64,000 nt of DNA from Symbiodinium natans. Taxonomy: Eukaryota > Sar > Dinophyceae > Suessiales > Symbiodiniaceae. The stretch covers positions 150,652 through 214,651 of the forward strand of contig CAJNDS010002853.1 in NCBI GenBank assembly GCA_905221605.1. The letters are read 5' to 3'. The notes below the pieces were generated by a model that saw nothing but the letters and a program-made list of their open reading frames with translations, did no database searches and had not been told where the DNA came from. This document shows positions 32,401 to 39,553 of the stretch, one piece after another (within the stretch, counting starts at the first letter, position 1; each line of letters begins with the position of its first letter). Position numbers and translations under genes: made by a program.

Positions 32401-34241
32401 ATGAGCTGGAGTACGAGATCCTTCTGGCCAATCGCGCGATGGATCAGGAAACGATCCAGCCTCTTCTTAGAAGCAAACACAAGAAGAGGGGCGGCAAGAG
32501 ACGTCGCGAGGAGGCGACGCACGGCAAGGGCCGCGACCCTTGGGGTGCTTGGGCAGACGCCCGTGGCAAGGGCCAGGGCAAGCCGAAGGGCAGAGGCAAG
32601 TCCGATGCCAAGGGCAAGCCCAAGGGGAGGGGCAAGTACGCCTGGGGCGCTTTCGCCGCGGGCATTGTTGCCGCGCTCCAACCCCGCCCAAGCACAAGCT
32701 GGGTCCCAGCTTTCCCGTGCGGGTCGGCCCGGCCGCCGCCGAGTGTTCCGCTTCCGCCGCGGACCCCCTTTTTCCTGGGTCGCGGGCTCCTCAATCGGTT
32801 GATGCACGCCCTCAACGGGAACATCAACGGCTGGTGGGGCCTGGCGGCTGCAGCGTCGGCGCCGATTGCCTTGCAGTTGCACCGCGGGGTTGTGCATGTT
32901 GTCGAAGACTCCATGCACGCGGTTGCAACGGTTTCGGCCGACGTTGTTGAGGAAATCGGCCATGGGGCCAGGCGGACCGTGTGGGTCGCCGGAACAGCCA
33001 TCACTCTGGTAGTAGTGATCTTGTGCGGTGCTGTTCTGTGGTACGTGAGTCGTGCCGTGGCCAATCGCATTGCGCATTTGCGACATGGCAACACCGCGGC
33101 CCCTGAGGCGCGGCTGTCTCAGCTCCTTGGCTCCGAAGCGACGTTTGAGGTCGCGAGCACCAAGAAAGGGGTGACCCATAAGGTTTGGGTGCATCTCAAG
33201 GAGGAGACAGCTGCCTGTGGCTGTCGTGCTTACCTGGCAGAAGGACGCTGCGGGCATTGCGATGCCGCAATGGACACCGCTCGTTCCTTAGGGTTTTTGC
33301 ACGCGGCCCAGCGAGGCGCGGGTCCTGCGCTCACAGACTCCATTCGGAGTACCGCCTCCGATGCCCTAGCTAAGGGTAAGGTGGTGTTGGGTTTGGGGAA
33401 CAGTGAAGGGTGTTTCTCCCAACTCGCGGCCAAGAGCCGCGGGCTCTCCTGCTTTCAGGGGCTCGCGGGTCGTGACCTGGCCGCGGCCCCAGCAAATGGA
33501 GCGAGCGCAGCCCACGCACAGTCCGGCTCCGTGCAACGTGCCGCCACTGCCACTGTGGCGTGCACGCCAGGCCGGAGGAACAAGGGCCCAGCCCCCGCTA
33601 GGAGTTCTCCAGTCAAAGAAGCGGAATTCCTTGCGGGCGGGCCATACATTCAGGCCGCCCAAACGCTGCTTGGGTCTGGAGCAGCAGAGGATGTGATCTA
33701 CATCCGGGCTTACAGCTTAGATTGCCCATCCTGCATCGAGGCAATCGAAGCGTCGCTTGGCAAGGGCGCAAGCGTTCGGATTGTCGCCGACATGGGACAA
33801 TGCCACCGCACCAAGCTCCAGTGGCAAGCGTTGAAACGCTTGGCGGCCGCAGGTGCCGAGGTGAAGGTGGGTTGCGGCACATCCTTGCGCGACGCCTATG
33901 CTCGCGACGGCCGCGGGGCTAAGGTAGGCACCGGGATTCAAGGGCTGCACCATGCCAAGGCCCTTTGCCTACTGCGGCCTAACGGCGCGGTGGTGCTGAT
34001 TGGGAGCCTCAATTTTACCACAAGCAGCAAAGCCAATGCGGAGGCAGGGCTTAAGCTTGAGGTCCCCAAGACGCACCCTGTCGCGCAGTCCTACGTCGAG
34101 GATTTCCAGAGGGTGTCGGCTGAGGCATTCTCCCTCGATGAGGCGGTTGCAAAGCGCCCTCAGTTGGAGCGAGCCAGTAGCTCCAACGTTGCTGGCAACG
34201 CCACTCGTGCCCCCAACACTGCTCCTCAGGGTATCGAGTAG
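25440..34241 (+). CDS. Integrase, RT palm, Tpt1-like, zinc-finger, SWIM and PLD-like polyprotein
   Basis: 2,933 codons from a GTG at 25,440, probably entered by a +1 shift near 25,454, where HCGVLG in the previous frame continues as AEVTVKLLERAVWW here. Order by residue: integrase (1-330; catalytic D65, D125, E161, i.e. DD35E); EF-hand-like and methyltransferase-like region (about 480-740); RT fingers/palm (about 910-1,140, YVDD at 1,092); basic linker; Tpt1/KptA-type domain (about 1,380-1,580); acidic/Ser linkers; an unrecognised domain near 1,865-1,990; RanBP2-type fingers near 2,147 and 2,270; Lys/Gly-rich tract; membrane segment near 2,520-2,540; SWIM finger at 2,593; PLD-like domain (about 2,735-2,890). 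Stop TAG at 34,239. Much longer than an ordinary gypsy pol. Confidence 0.85.
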   Translation: MESLGAEVTVKLLERAVWWPDLEKDVRTWVAKCLACIKGRSRPTKVEARAVKCGAETCWQEVSVDCEGPNREDREGHRYSLTYFDCLSHAVLLEPMRSLTHAEVRRAFVRCVLRSRTIPSLIRSDRGPEFKNALMAELSAMLGTEWRFSAPLRPCELGANERVHQEVQKVLGAVVRQVGASLSEAWSDWLVVAEYVIDNTPGPHGYTPRDLERSWSLALPLEKDVLRDALQFEPISDWARSQFKQFSDLAAAVREHWTRSSEARAKLANRHRRTVDLKPGDRVVWNAPRARSEGAGRVPWKPGLTGPWRVLEVKGHRLTLEPVSMESGGTSSARRGPMEAHAEDCILVPADADGAESREPVVFEDDETGGDDLSRPSLGQQVQGDAKQVEFTLTRRGRDFVLRLGDRIAYRGVGGGPKVCRLGRVTQVDAARAQVGVHRYLPDASGVRVKWRLAYIAEDGALTLSEGTRPAHEAVSVKEIISKIDLNRDGVLAAASARKLDKGAYSLQDRTLERASRAGTSVLSIQEALADLLVAEPRVLQPRASPESGAVESWFRQYFLGGVADVLEVAWGDAVVSDAARRHGYRVVPAFVQGKQAYGITWNLAAEEHLEAISGAVLRTEPKVLVIGLEGKNVPRAFLQLVVRCAQERTRAGAHVALRLQAQKGEWEPWRLEEWGALFGTLAEPRWPWAFVRADMCQFARASGRGNLVESGALWLADFSLESVGLRCSRPDALGAVQHKHVERAQSDYNLIGAAFCASLQDLGLRGAEELCTAAVESFPATAGADSAAAAPQPSPVVPLPDVRSGEDLTPAERAELDKEVDKYAAEKEAFWRTKADAKDWDSVRADLEVYALAGEKVAEDPRRTEAYRDLVWSGLKIEPGPTRPGLTDADIAAVREVIRRKAAGFWVEDTTRTTVRKFAHDCIPTGPPVSSQPHSLRGESAQWVDDKLEEECKRGQLIRGSSAWGSAPFPTKEMPSYKRHRKRRLVVDYRRVNARIKRSTYYCRRGSDVLAAAVGSVWYTFVDAVSGFNQIRNTKRAREVLAIVARSGKYLPVGLTFGPINGPDDFNFVVDRAYAPGRGRRLKYTKEWIAYVDDLTVRTGRVIDGQFFTDAQAEGAVREACAKGAVAAPQSASSALEALGVRGAHNSKRANHDAARSDQNHPTRVLMLRMLGLFGCFCVQGGCFWGGPFPRSPVCGQKDFSSFVACSFVRLSRSQCLGSRPRGSVQGRSRSRRSLKAQTLRKLPKPPPQRFKCVVEPRVGSPSPRSCLCTAPRCGSRPDRAGATDRSPGPSWSTTRPRCGPCPGRAGAATYHYCTPAPCSGPCPGRSRARQVSLAHRRSCKAAGLSAAMGGGGSKGRGKSKSPGPKGRKGPPTIDDVQRLLVRCMRHGEGGCRGRFGPGGLYPVDELIEQLEITINQYNQAVAHDASQRKPRLDTSHAGFLRAFQGHSADCGHPMGFMMEGLSETAIDDLIRQYGPAMWHGTDLHVVPSLLQNGLIPGGGPGGRLGVHYVLGHCPTQWEDGRRGFRRGSTCIVEVRLAVLRDAGVPIYAGADGVALTGQIRATGISRIWALPRGSPVYSDLIAELEVDRLVLRVDLKSLGDSSAGPNPPLGRGPKLGTVQASQAAAASSGAASSSTVVLAPAGRVMAAGAAQPVTPPKAAPKAKGRPLGTPRTSIVPAKPKVYPRRNVPGPNVLEPEDSLEEEAAQAAEGVEEDSSSSDLPDTRAPPAAVRVKEDEEPASGAQGESTEEGVLVLGQSVVTSAKEYLARSEALLRAQKLQSRILEVAGTAMVKLEKITKREESLKTLRREGESRAAGEGADGEEVSDDGQDAPGAAGPSSSARPSGGGTAQSASASEEPRPNADGHYGCSAPIYGLAFESLVQYHLHQAACHGASLPPNLGISPSAPLDPFRQDWRGRLFRRGKDGGYGEVPMLRVIRYHKANGYDHSRVPLLRRGDRIQLEDGSHHIYGGSHPPGWLRDDPELDPPGAPEGSDGGSTPKSEPTEEAVPEPPRKAAPRGRALEPPKGDVQRRLAERRSKRDYSPDLVTPLDDLHAKEIDSFFAGDPAADSLDVILMRAEVRTESHLKVGREEEEPLVKEEQEEEAEVVKDEEVSVEMEAATADEADEVALPANRAYVEGRFYPYGSWRCFFCEAINPVTEDQCLTTHAGGPNAGAPCDGRWINGIDIGWWEVDPQTAPEQWRRRFSAEELEDQQARADAARLLSDEELAEALQAAEEAQAAERAKKRERRQAEKAERDDHISEALRIAGWQCPNCYEWNLSFRQLCFRCSTPLRLAEVVSRGIPDPRRGEQRDSGSESSQDELEYEILLANRAMDQETIQPLLRSKHKKRGGKRRREEATHGKGRDPWGAWADARGKGQGKPKGRGKSDAKGKPKGRGKYAWGAFAAGIVAALQPRPSTSWVPAFPCGSARPPPSVPLPPRTPFFLGRGLLNRLMHALNGNINGWWGLAAAASAPIALQLHRGVVHVVEDSMHAVATVSADVVEEIGHGARRTVWVAGTAITLVVVILCGAVLWYVSRAVANRIAHLRHGNTAAPEARLSQLLGSEATFEVASTKKGVTHKVWVHLKEETAACGCRAYLAEGRCGHCDAAMDTARSLGFLHAAQRGAGPALTDSIRSTASDALAKGKVVLGLGNSEGCFSQLAAKSRGLSCFQGLAGRDLAAAPANGASAAHAQSGSVQRAATATVACTPGRRNKGPAPARSSPVKEAEFLAGGPYIQAAQTLLGSGAAEDVIYIRAYSLDCPSCIEAIEASLGKGASVRIVADMGQCHRTKLQWQALKRLAAAGAEVKVGCGTSLRDAYARDGRGAKVGTGIQGLHHAKALCLLRPNGAVVLIGSLNFTTSSKANAEAGLKLEVPKTHPVAQSYVEDFQRVSAEAFSLDEAVAKRPQLERASSSNVAGNATRAPNTAPQGIE
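27090..27640 (+). other. Possible Rossmann/methyltransferase-like region
   Basis: The stretch DVLEVAWGDAVVSDAARRHG followed by EPKVLVIGLEGKNVPRA has the beta-alpha layout of SAM-binding methyltransferases, where a Gly-rich first motif and an SPPC-like fourth motif would be expected. The SPPC equivalent reads IGLEGKN, so catalysis is doubtful. Low-confidence inference. Confidence 0.3.
28180..28865 (+). other. RT fingers and palm (YVDD), displaced downstream of integrase
   Basis: Ty3/gypsy RT motifs in order: SSAWGSAPFPTKE, RRLVVDYRRVNA, VWYTFVDAVSGFNQ, LTFGPINGPDDF and the catalytic WIAYVDDLTV (YVDD at 28,713-28,724). The alignment ends soon after (SALEALGV, about 28,868). The thumb and connection that should follow lie 5.3-6.3 kb upstream, in a different frame. 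The halves would have to be joined or assembled as separate chains to make a working RT. Confidence 0.9.
29487..30190 (+). other. Tpt1/KptA-like RNA 2'-phosphotransferase domain
   Basis: Begins at an internal ATG (MGGGGSKGRGKSKSPGPKG; a Gly2 start compatible with N-myristoylation). Family signatures in order: CMRHGEG with RHG at 29,598; a GLYPVDELIEQ winged-helix-like segment; RAFQGHS at 29,766-29,786; WHGTDLHVVPSLLQNGLIPG at 29,877; then GVHYVLGH and DGVALT. Tpt1 enzymes remove the 2'-phosphate left at RNA junctions by some tRNA-type ligases, using NAD+ and an ADP-ribosylated intermediate. Arg, His (GHS) and HGT positions are kept. The usual VHLS strand reads VHYV. The role in the element is unknown; RNA repair, RNA 5'-end modification, or ADP-ribosylation are options. 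Confidence 0.8.
31030..31400 (+). other. Unrecognised compact domain
   Basis: Between two low-complexity linkers lies a globular-looking segment (YGCSAPIYGLAFESLVQYHL … WRGRLFRRGKDGGYGEVPML … SHHIYGGSHPPGW) rich in His, Gly and aromatic residues. I recognise no family. Confidence 0.4.
31870..32330 (+). other. Two RanBP2-type zinc fingers
   Basis: WRCFFCEAINPVTEDQC…C near 31,878 and WQCPNCYEWNLSFRQLCFRC near 32,248. Both have the W-x-C-x2-C…N…C-x2-C style of RanBP2 fingers, which bind ssRNA or ubiquitin in other proteins; the first has a widened last pair. A Glu/Ala/Arg-rich probable coiled coil (32,050-32,220) separates them. Confidence 0.65.
32980..33300 (+). other. Membrane segment followed by SWIM zinc finger
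   Basis: GTAITLVVVILCGAVLWYVS (about 32,992-33,051) is a clear transmembrane candidate. About 50 residues later CGCRAYLAEGRCGHC has the C-x-C-x(n)-C-x-H pattern of SWIM domains (first Cys at 33,216). SWIM fingers occur in MuDR-type transposases and other DNA- or protein-binding proteins. Confidence 0.65.
33630..34115 (+). other. PLD-type (HKD-like) phosphodiesterase domain
   Basis: EDVIYIRAYSLDCPSCIEAI opens the fold, followed by SVRIVADMGQCHRTKLQWQA. The HKD-like motif has H-A-K at 33,951-33,959, then VLIGSLNFTTSSKANAEAG with G-S-x-N at 34,002-34,013. The Asp of HxKx4D is replaced (Leu). A single motif implies a dimer, as in Nuc and mitochondrial PLD6/Zucchini nucleases. It is the last domain of the polyprotein. 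It could act as a nuclease or phospholipase, or be inactive. Confidence 0.75.
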
Positions 34242-34932
34242 GCTGCGGCCAGTTGGCGCGGCGTGGTATGTATCCACGCATTATCAGAGCAGGCGTCGCA
34301 GCACGGCACGTTGCTTCGCCAACCTTTTGCACTTTCTTTTGCGTGACTGCGGGCAAAAAGCCGCGGCAGGTTGGAAGCCTGCCCATTTTGCATTCCCCGC
34401 ACTTTTCTTCTCTGCCCTGCCTGTGGCCCCTCTTGTCGAGGGTGCTCTTTTGCAGGTGCTGCGGACCGTGTCCTGGTCGCGGCAGTGCGCTCGCCGAAGC
34501 GCGTGCGAGTTGCACTGGCTGCGGCACAAGCAATGTGCGCGGCGCTCGCTGAGTCCGGTAGCCCGTAGGGTAGTTCTGGATAGGTGAGTAGCCGTAGCCG
34601 TAGCTTAGGGCCGGTAGTGTGTACAGTGTACCATTTGTACCATAGCTTTGCACTAGCAGCACAAAGACCTGCCCAGTACTCTGGAGCCTCGCCTGCCTGC
34701 ACAAAGGTGAGCGCTCGCGACTTGGGGTGGTTTAGGGTCGTAGAGGGCTGCTGTCGTCGTGCGTCCGTTTGGTAGTGCGGGCTGCCGCCCAAGCCGCATG
34801 CCAATGCTCATGATGTGCGGGCTCTACCAGGGTCGCACGCGACACCCTCGCCCTACCCCATTTGCCGCGTTGCTGAAGTGCTTGACGCACTATGAGCTCT
34901 TGGTGAGCCGGAAGCCTCGGCTGAGGGGCGAA
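34242..34932 (+). other. 3' untranslated region and polypurine tract of the LTR element
   Basis: About 690 noncoding bases between the stop and the 3' LTR, ending in the purine-rich GAGGGGCGAA (34,923-34,932), the likely PPT. The same CTCGGCTGAGGGGCGAA precedes the old LTR at 36,647, so it is conserved in the family. It contains short (tag/ccgtagccgtag) repeats near 34,590. Confidence 0.7.
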
Positions 34933-35226
34933 TGTGAGCAGGTCAAAGCATGCATGGAGTGCTTGCTTAGTGCTAGTGCAGCGTGTTGTTTTCCTTTGCA
35001 TGTGTAGTTTTGCAATTCGTAACAATGCCAATGTTTTGGCTCAAGTACCGAGCTTGTGCCTTTGAGCACGGTAGTTTCGTACAGTAGCTCTTAGGTTGCT
35101 GTGCGGTCCGACCGGACGCACTCAGGCGTAGCCGCACAAGTGCTTGAACTCGCGAAGTCGTAAAACAGCGTGACCGGGCTGTGATTGCATTGGCTTAGTG
35201 CAAGTCCAGTGCTGGTCGACTTCACA
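34933..35226 (+). repeat. 3' LTR
   Basis: 294 bases, TGTGAGCAGG...GACTTCACA, with no difference from the 5' LTR by eye. Followed directly by the right CTAC copy. Confidence 0.95.
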
Positions 35227-35230
35227 CTAC
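35227..35230. other. Target site duplication, right copy (CTAC)
   Basis: Matches 17,899-17,902; marks the insertion boundary. Confidence 0.8.
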
Positions 35231-35366
35231 CCCTACACCTCGACGGGGCCGTGACAGCCTCAATGCCCAGAGGGGGAGTAAGAGACCAAAGGTTCTATGT
35301 GGGCCTTGGGCTGCCAGCGTCTTTTAAGTTTTTTTCCCAGAGGATTCGCTTGCGAAGTGGTGTAGG

Positions 35367-35488
35367 GAGTAGGTCTCCTCAGCTTTTAGAGCTTAGGGAG
35401 TGTTTTCCAGTGTCTTCCCGGAGCAGAGAGTAGGTCGCCTCAGCTTTTAGAGCCTAGGGAGTGTTTTCCAGTGTTTTCCCGAAGCACC
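35367..35488. repeat. 61-bp tandem duplication
   Basis: gagtaggtctcctcagcttt at 35,367 and its near copy at 35,428, two adjacent units. No gene. Confidence 0.8.
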
Positions 35489-35789
35489 GTGAGGTTTGAC
35501 CAGTTTTGACTGCGTTTCACGTTGTTTGGTACGTTGGCTCAAGACCGGAGTATGCGAGCATGCAAAAGTGAGAAGCGTGCAGGGCTTGAGTGTGAGTCTT
35601 GTAGGGCTGTGGGTTGCTTGCCGCGTTTTCGGTCCTTTAGGCTTGAAGGGTCTTGGCCCCCGATAACGACAAACAACGACGGGCACGATAACTTATTTGC
35701 AGCTCAATGTGCCACCAGCCTCGCTCGTATCAGCCTGCTCGCAGGCGCAACGCCGCGGCAGGATGAGTCCTGCCCCACTTTGCGTTTTT

Positions 35790-36060
35790 TTTTAATGCGG
35801 ACGCCCCCTTTACACACCAGCAGCACAGACAAGGGAAAAGCAAGAAGCAATCCAATCCCAAATCCCAAGGCGTAGTAAGGGTCTCCATAGCATGCCATGG
35901 CAGGAAACTTGGCACTTTGCACGTCCGGGCATCGGAGACCGCTGAGAAGAGATCCGCGATGCATTGGACGGGTGGTCAGAAACCCATATCCGATGATGGA
36001 TTTCTGTAGGTTGGTCACTGAGAGTTCCGCAGCTTAGAAGAGAGGTCAAGAAGTTCAAGG
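35790..36060 (-). pseudogene. Decayed fragment of the 6.5-8.7 kb minus-strand protein
   Basis: The minus strand reads LQKSIIGYGFLTT and then FPAMACYGDPYYALG. These match SLVGYGFLTTAQYIADLFS and SFPAMLSYADPDYWLGALLL of the 8,745-7,048 frame. At DNA level, gaagagatccgcgatg here pairs with gaaaagatccgcgatg near 7,835. Only about 80 residues remain, with changes and a deletion. This shows the protein family is multicopy. Confidence 0.7.
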
Positions 36061-36099
36061 ACTCTCGAAATTTTGAGACATGCTGGTCACTGCTGCCAA

Positions 36100-36646
36100 C
36101 TGGCAGCGTCAACCGGGGTCCTGTCCCACTTGCGTGGCCCGCCACATCTTTTGCCGCGCAGCATTGTGGCCAACGAATCCGCGCTCTTTTGCGTTCAGCT
36201 CGCAGACCGTGTCCAGGTTGCGGCTTGGCGCTCATCGAAGCGCGTGTGAGCAGCCAGGCTGCTGAGCCAGGTGGCCTCTGTAGAGGCAGTGCAGGGTAGA
36301 AGGGTAGCCGCAGCGTAGCTCTGAAGTTTTCTCGTAGTGTACAGTGACCATAGGTTCTGAGCTAAGCTGCACTAGCACAGCATGGCTCTGGACATAGAGC
36401 CTCAACACCGGCCGTGCCAAAAGGTCGGACCGCCTTCCTGGTTTAGGATGGTTGGTCGGTTTGGAGGGTTGCTCGTCGTGGGACGTTGCCGTTCGCGTGT
36501 GCAGTGGTTGTGTGCGGGCAGTCGCCTGTGCCGCCTTCCCTGTCGCTTCGCTTTAATGCTCATGTTGCGGGCACTCCCGATGCCGCGCGACGGCTCCCAC
36601 CCCTCCTTTGCAGTGACACTCACCGGAGCCTCGGCTGAGGGGCGAA
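36100..36646 (+). mobile_element. Old 3' internal end of a related LTR element
   Basis: Diverged match to 34,430-34,932: cagaccgtgtccaggttgcg, cgaagcgcgtg, the cagtg(t)acc region, and the terminal CCTCGGCTGAGGGGCGAA purine tract. It leads straight into an LTR at 36,647. The rest of that element is missing to the left. Confidence 0.75.
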
Positions 36647-36929
36647 TGTGAGCAAGCATGAGTGCATGCGCAGCTGCAGCTCGTAGCATTGTTTTCACTT
36701 GCATGTTAGTTTTGCAATTCAGTGGAATGCCAATTTTGGCCCAAGTACCGAGCTAGACTTGTGCCTTTGAGCACGGTAGTTTCGTACAGTAGCTCTTAGG
36801 TTGCTGTGCGGTCCGACCGGACGCTCTTAGGCGTATTTTGCAGTGAGCGTGAACCCGCGAAGTCACAAAACAGCGTGACCGCCTGTGTTTGCTTTGGTTT
36901 AAGGCAAGACCAGGTTGGTCGACTTCACA
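36647..36929 (+). repeat. Diverged LTR of the same family
   Basis: Begins TGTGAGCAAGCATGAGTGCA and ends TTGGTCGACTTCACA, as in the young LTRs. Long identical blocks include cacggtagtttcgtacagta and gttgctgtgcggtccgaccg. 283 bp with several indels. Older than the pair at 17.9/34.9 kb. Confidence 0.85.
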
Positions 36930-37081
36930 TACCACTAGCACTACCACTACCACTACCACTACCACTACCACTACCACTACCACTACCACCACCACCACCA
37001 CCACCACTACCACTACCACTACTACTACTACTGCTACTACTACTACTACTACTACTACTACTGCTACTATTACTACTGCTG

Positions 37082-37126
<45 letters not shown>

Positions 37127-37155
37127 TTCTATTACTACTATAAAGAGAGACAGGG

Positions 37156-37216
<61 letters not shown>
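36930..37216. repeat. Microsatellites: (CAC/TAC)n, (ACT)n, then (GA)n
   Basis: A trinucleotide tract of ACC/ACT units runs from the LTR end to about 37,140, followed by a GA dinucleotide tract (about 37,150-37,216). The trinucleotide starts exactly at the old LTR edge. Confidence 0.95.
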
Positions 37217-37219
<3 letters not shown>

Positions 37220-38600
37220 CCCTCTTGCAATCAAAACAGCCATCTGCAGCTGCGTGCGGTAAGCGTGCCTCTTTCGGAGTTTCTCTTCTGAAGCATCAAT
37301 AAAGTTTGGGCAGGTCTTTTGAGCCAATTTTTTTGGGATTATTTATATGTTTTTAGTCGTGGGGGGGGCTTGTAATTGAGTTTCGGGATTTCTGCTTTTC
37401 CCAGGGGGATCTTCAAGGCCAAGTCAACATTAGGCAGCCTTAGGCAGCGTGCTCTTCCTCGAGCTCCTTGTTCTGCTTGTGAAGTTTGTCCTCAAGGGTG
37501 CTTGTTTTTGAAAGACAGGGACAGAATACAGCTCGTGTGCAGAGGTTCTTACAGGAACAGCCTTACACGTTGTTGCAACCGAGCAGAGCTGCTAAAACAA
37601 CAAGCTATCGCTACGACTTGCAACCTTATGGCCTGCCTGCATGTGATGAATGTTTGTGCCCTCGCTGGCTGGCTGTGTCTTTTGCTTCATTCCTGCTTTC
37701 CGACGTGCAGCGGTCTGAGTGGTCTCGCGGCTGAACATGACAGAGGAGATTTGGGCGTGCGTGAGTATCTATGTTGGACAGGGAACACGTCACTGCATTT
37801 TGGATCATGTTGTTACGTGAAAACTGTTTCTTGAGCTTCATCATGAACACGTCAGACGTATGATGCGGAGGACTTCGAGCCCGACGAGCTTTGTGGTTAT
37901 TTGGAGTATTGCAAACTTACTGCTTTGCCGAAGTGTCCGTCATTGCATATCAGCGACATTGCCGTGCCAGGAGTTGCATGGGCAGCAACTTCAGTCGGGG
38001 CTTTTCCAAGTCGAAAGTAATGTGCATTTGAATCTCCGGTTTTTGTTCAACGCAATTCTTGACAGGCAAGTGCGTTTGTCAGGCGTGAAAGGCATTGCGC
38101 AAACAATGCTGGGCCTTGGAATCTGCATCTTTCGCTCCACGGTCACCATCTTTGTCATCCCGAAGCTAGAAAGCCCGTTGCTGCACCAGGCAGGGCAGCA
38201 GCAGGGCAGCAGCAGTTGCTTCATCGTGCATCATCATGCATCATGCATCAGGTTCTTGCGCTTGCAGCCTTTTCCTGCGCAATCTCCTGAGGTGCTTCTA
38301 GGTGGCTGGGCTCTGGCAGATGTTCTTCGCTACCTGGCACTGCTAAGAACCTTGCAAGCATTCGGAGTGGAAGTCAGCAACCGATATGCAATATGCCATG
38401 AACACCCATGCCATGCATCATTCAGTCCTTGAGACATGTTGAGAGCCTGGATCAGATGCCGTTTGAGATGAGAGATGATTCGTTTGCGTGATAGCCAGAT
38501 TGGGTGCCAGAGCTGGTTTTGCACGAGTTGCTGTGAGAAACGAGAAGCTTGCAAACAAGATCTACATTCATTGGCCTGAGGCCAGAGGCCCTTCTTCAAG
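37217..38600. other. No supported gene
   Basis: About 1.4 kb. A 190-codon plus ORF (37,860-38,432) lacks recognisable features. Its last part (QSPEVLLGGWALADVLRYLA) follows a cttgcag acceptor-like site near 38,265 and could be an exon, but support is weak. Confidence 0.4.
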
Positions 38601-38637
38601 CTGCTCCGGCGTGGGGGTTCCATGGTGCTCTTTGCAG

Positions 38638-38698
38638 CTGTTGCAGCGGCGGAGGATCCTCGCCCGTGGATCTTAACGGAACTGCACGGCTTGCACGA
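38638..38698 (+). CDS. Possible host exon
   Basis: After an acceptor-like gctctttgcag, the frame reads AVAAAEDPRPWILTELHGLHEG and then a stop. Protein-like composition is the only support; no family recognised. A splice donor is not clear. Confidence 0.2.
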
Positions 38699-39125
38699 AG
38701 GACTGTAACTGAACCCAGCTGAGTTCAGGTATATTCAACTTGGCTTGTCCTCGAGAGCTTGAGCTTCGGAGCCCGCGAGTCTGCCGGACACGTTGCAAAC
38801 ATTTGCAAATCAAAATCTTGAAAAAGTCGGTGTGACATATCGATGCCAGGTGGATGATCTTGCAAATGTGTGTTACCGCCGTCGGGCTGCCCGTTGGATC
38901 CTACCTCTTCTTCATCTCGGCCAAGAAAGTGCATGGAAAAGACTCTGAGTCCACGTGAGGCAGCCTGAAGCAACACACAAGCTTGTTAAGTACCAGGACA
39001 TCACTTCCTCCCCTTTTCCAGAATATGCTGAGCCTTGGCTTGTCTGAGTTCTTGAGCCCTCGTCATTTTGTCACGTCACATTTTGTGACGCACATGATCG
39101 CGCTTTAATATGGATTTGCATGCAG

Positions 39126-39229
39126 CCTGGTGTTCCGCAGCACATATGACTTTTTGCAGGCTGAAGCGAGAGGGAAGTTAATTAGGAAAGGTGTTGCAGC
39201 GAAAGCTACCCAGAGGCAAGCCATGGCAG
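39126..39229 (+). CDS. Possible host exon with clear splice-like borders
   Basis: Acceptor-like tttgcatgcag ends at 39,125; donor-like GCAG|GTATGC follows at 39,230. Between them one frame reads LVFRSTYDFLQAEARGKLIR and KGVAAKATQRQAMA without stops, a charged helical composition unlike the surrounding DNA. Family unknown. Plus-strand orientation agrees with the HEAT exons at 57-60 kb, but linkage is not shown. Confidence 0.3.
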
Positions 39230-39553
39230 GTATGCAGGGGGCTGGCAACTCGCTTTGTTTTGACAAAACAGCAGAAGGTGCAGAGAGACTGAGCGCCGAG
39301 CCAGAGAGGTTGTTGCAGATTGCAAGCTAAACAGAAGAACGTTCGCGCCCGAGAGATGGCCATCTGTGGACCAGGCCTGGCATCTCTAGGAGAAACAGTC
39401 GGAAACGTCGCAAAACTCTCAACTCCTTTGTGCGTTTCCTGGTGGTGTGCTGTGTGTGCATGATTGTGAATGCGCTATATGATTCATATGCATTCCAGTC
39501 ATGGGAACGACGTAGGCCCCAGGTGCAGGATGTGAGGCCAATGTCTCTGCTCA

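Larger units (their letters stand above)
17899..35230 (+). mobile_element. 17.3-kb complete LTR retrotransposon, Ty3/gypsy-related, with Tpt1-like and PLD-like domains
   Basis: Bounded by two 294-bp LTRs (17,903-18,196 and 34,933-35,226) in which I find no difference by eye. Ends are TG...CA, with a 4-bp direct repeat CTAC outside each end (17,899-17,902 and 35,227-35,230). A PBS candidate follows the 5' LTR and a purine tract precedes the 3' LTR. The inside encodes Gag, protease, RT pieces, RNase H, integrase and accessory domains over three reading frames (18,381-34,241). Identical LTRs mean a very recent insertion. It landed in a decayed copia remnant. A diverged relative is at 36.1-36.93 kb. 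Confidence 0.93.

Noticed and set aside
36889-37291. Poly-Thr, poly-Leu and Arg-Glu ORFs
   Set aside because: Translations of the trinucleotide and GA microsatellites.
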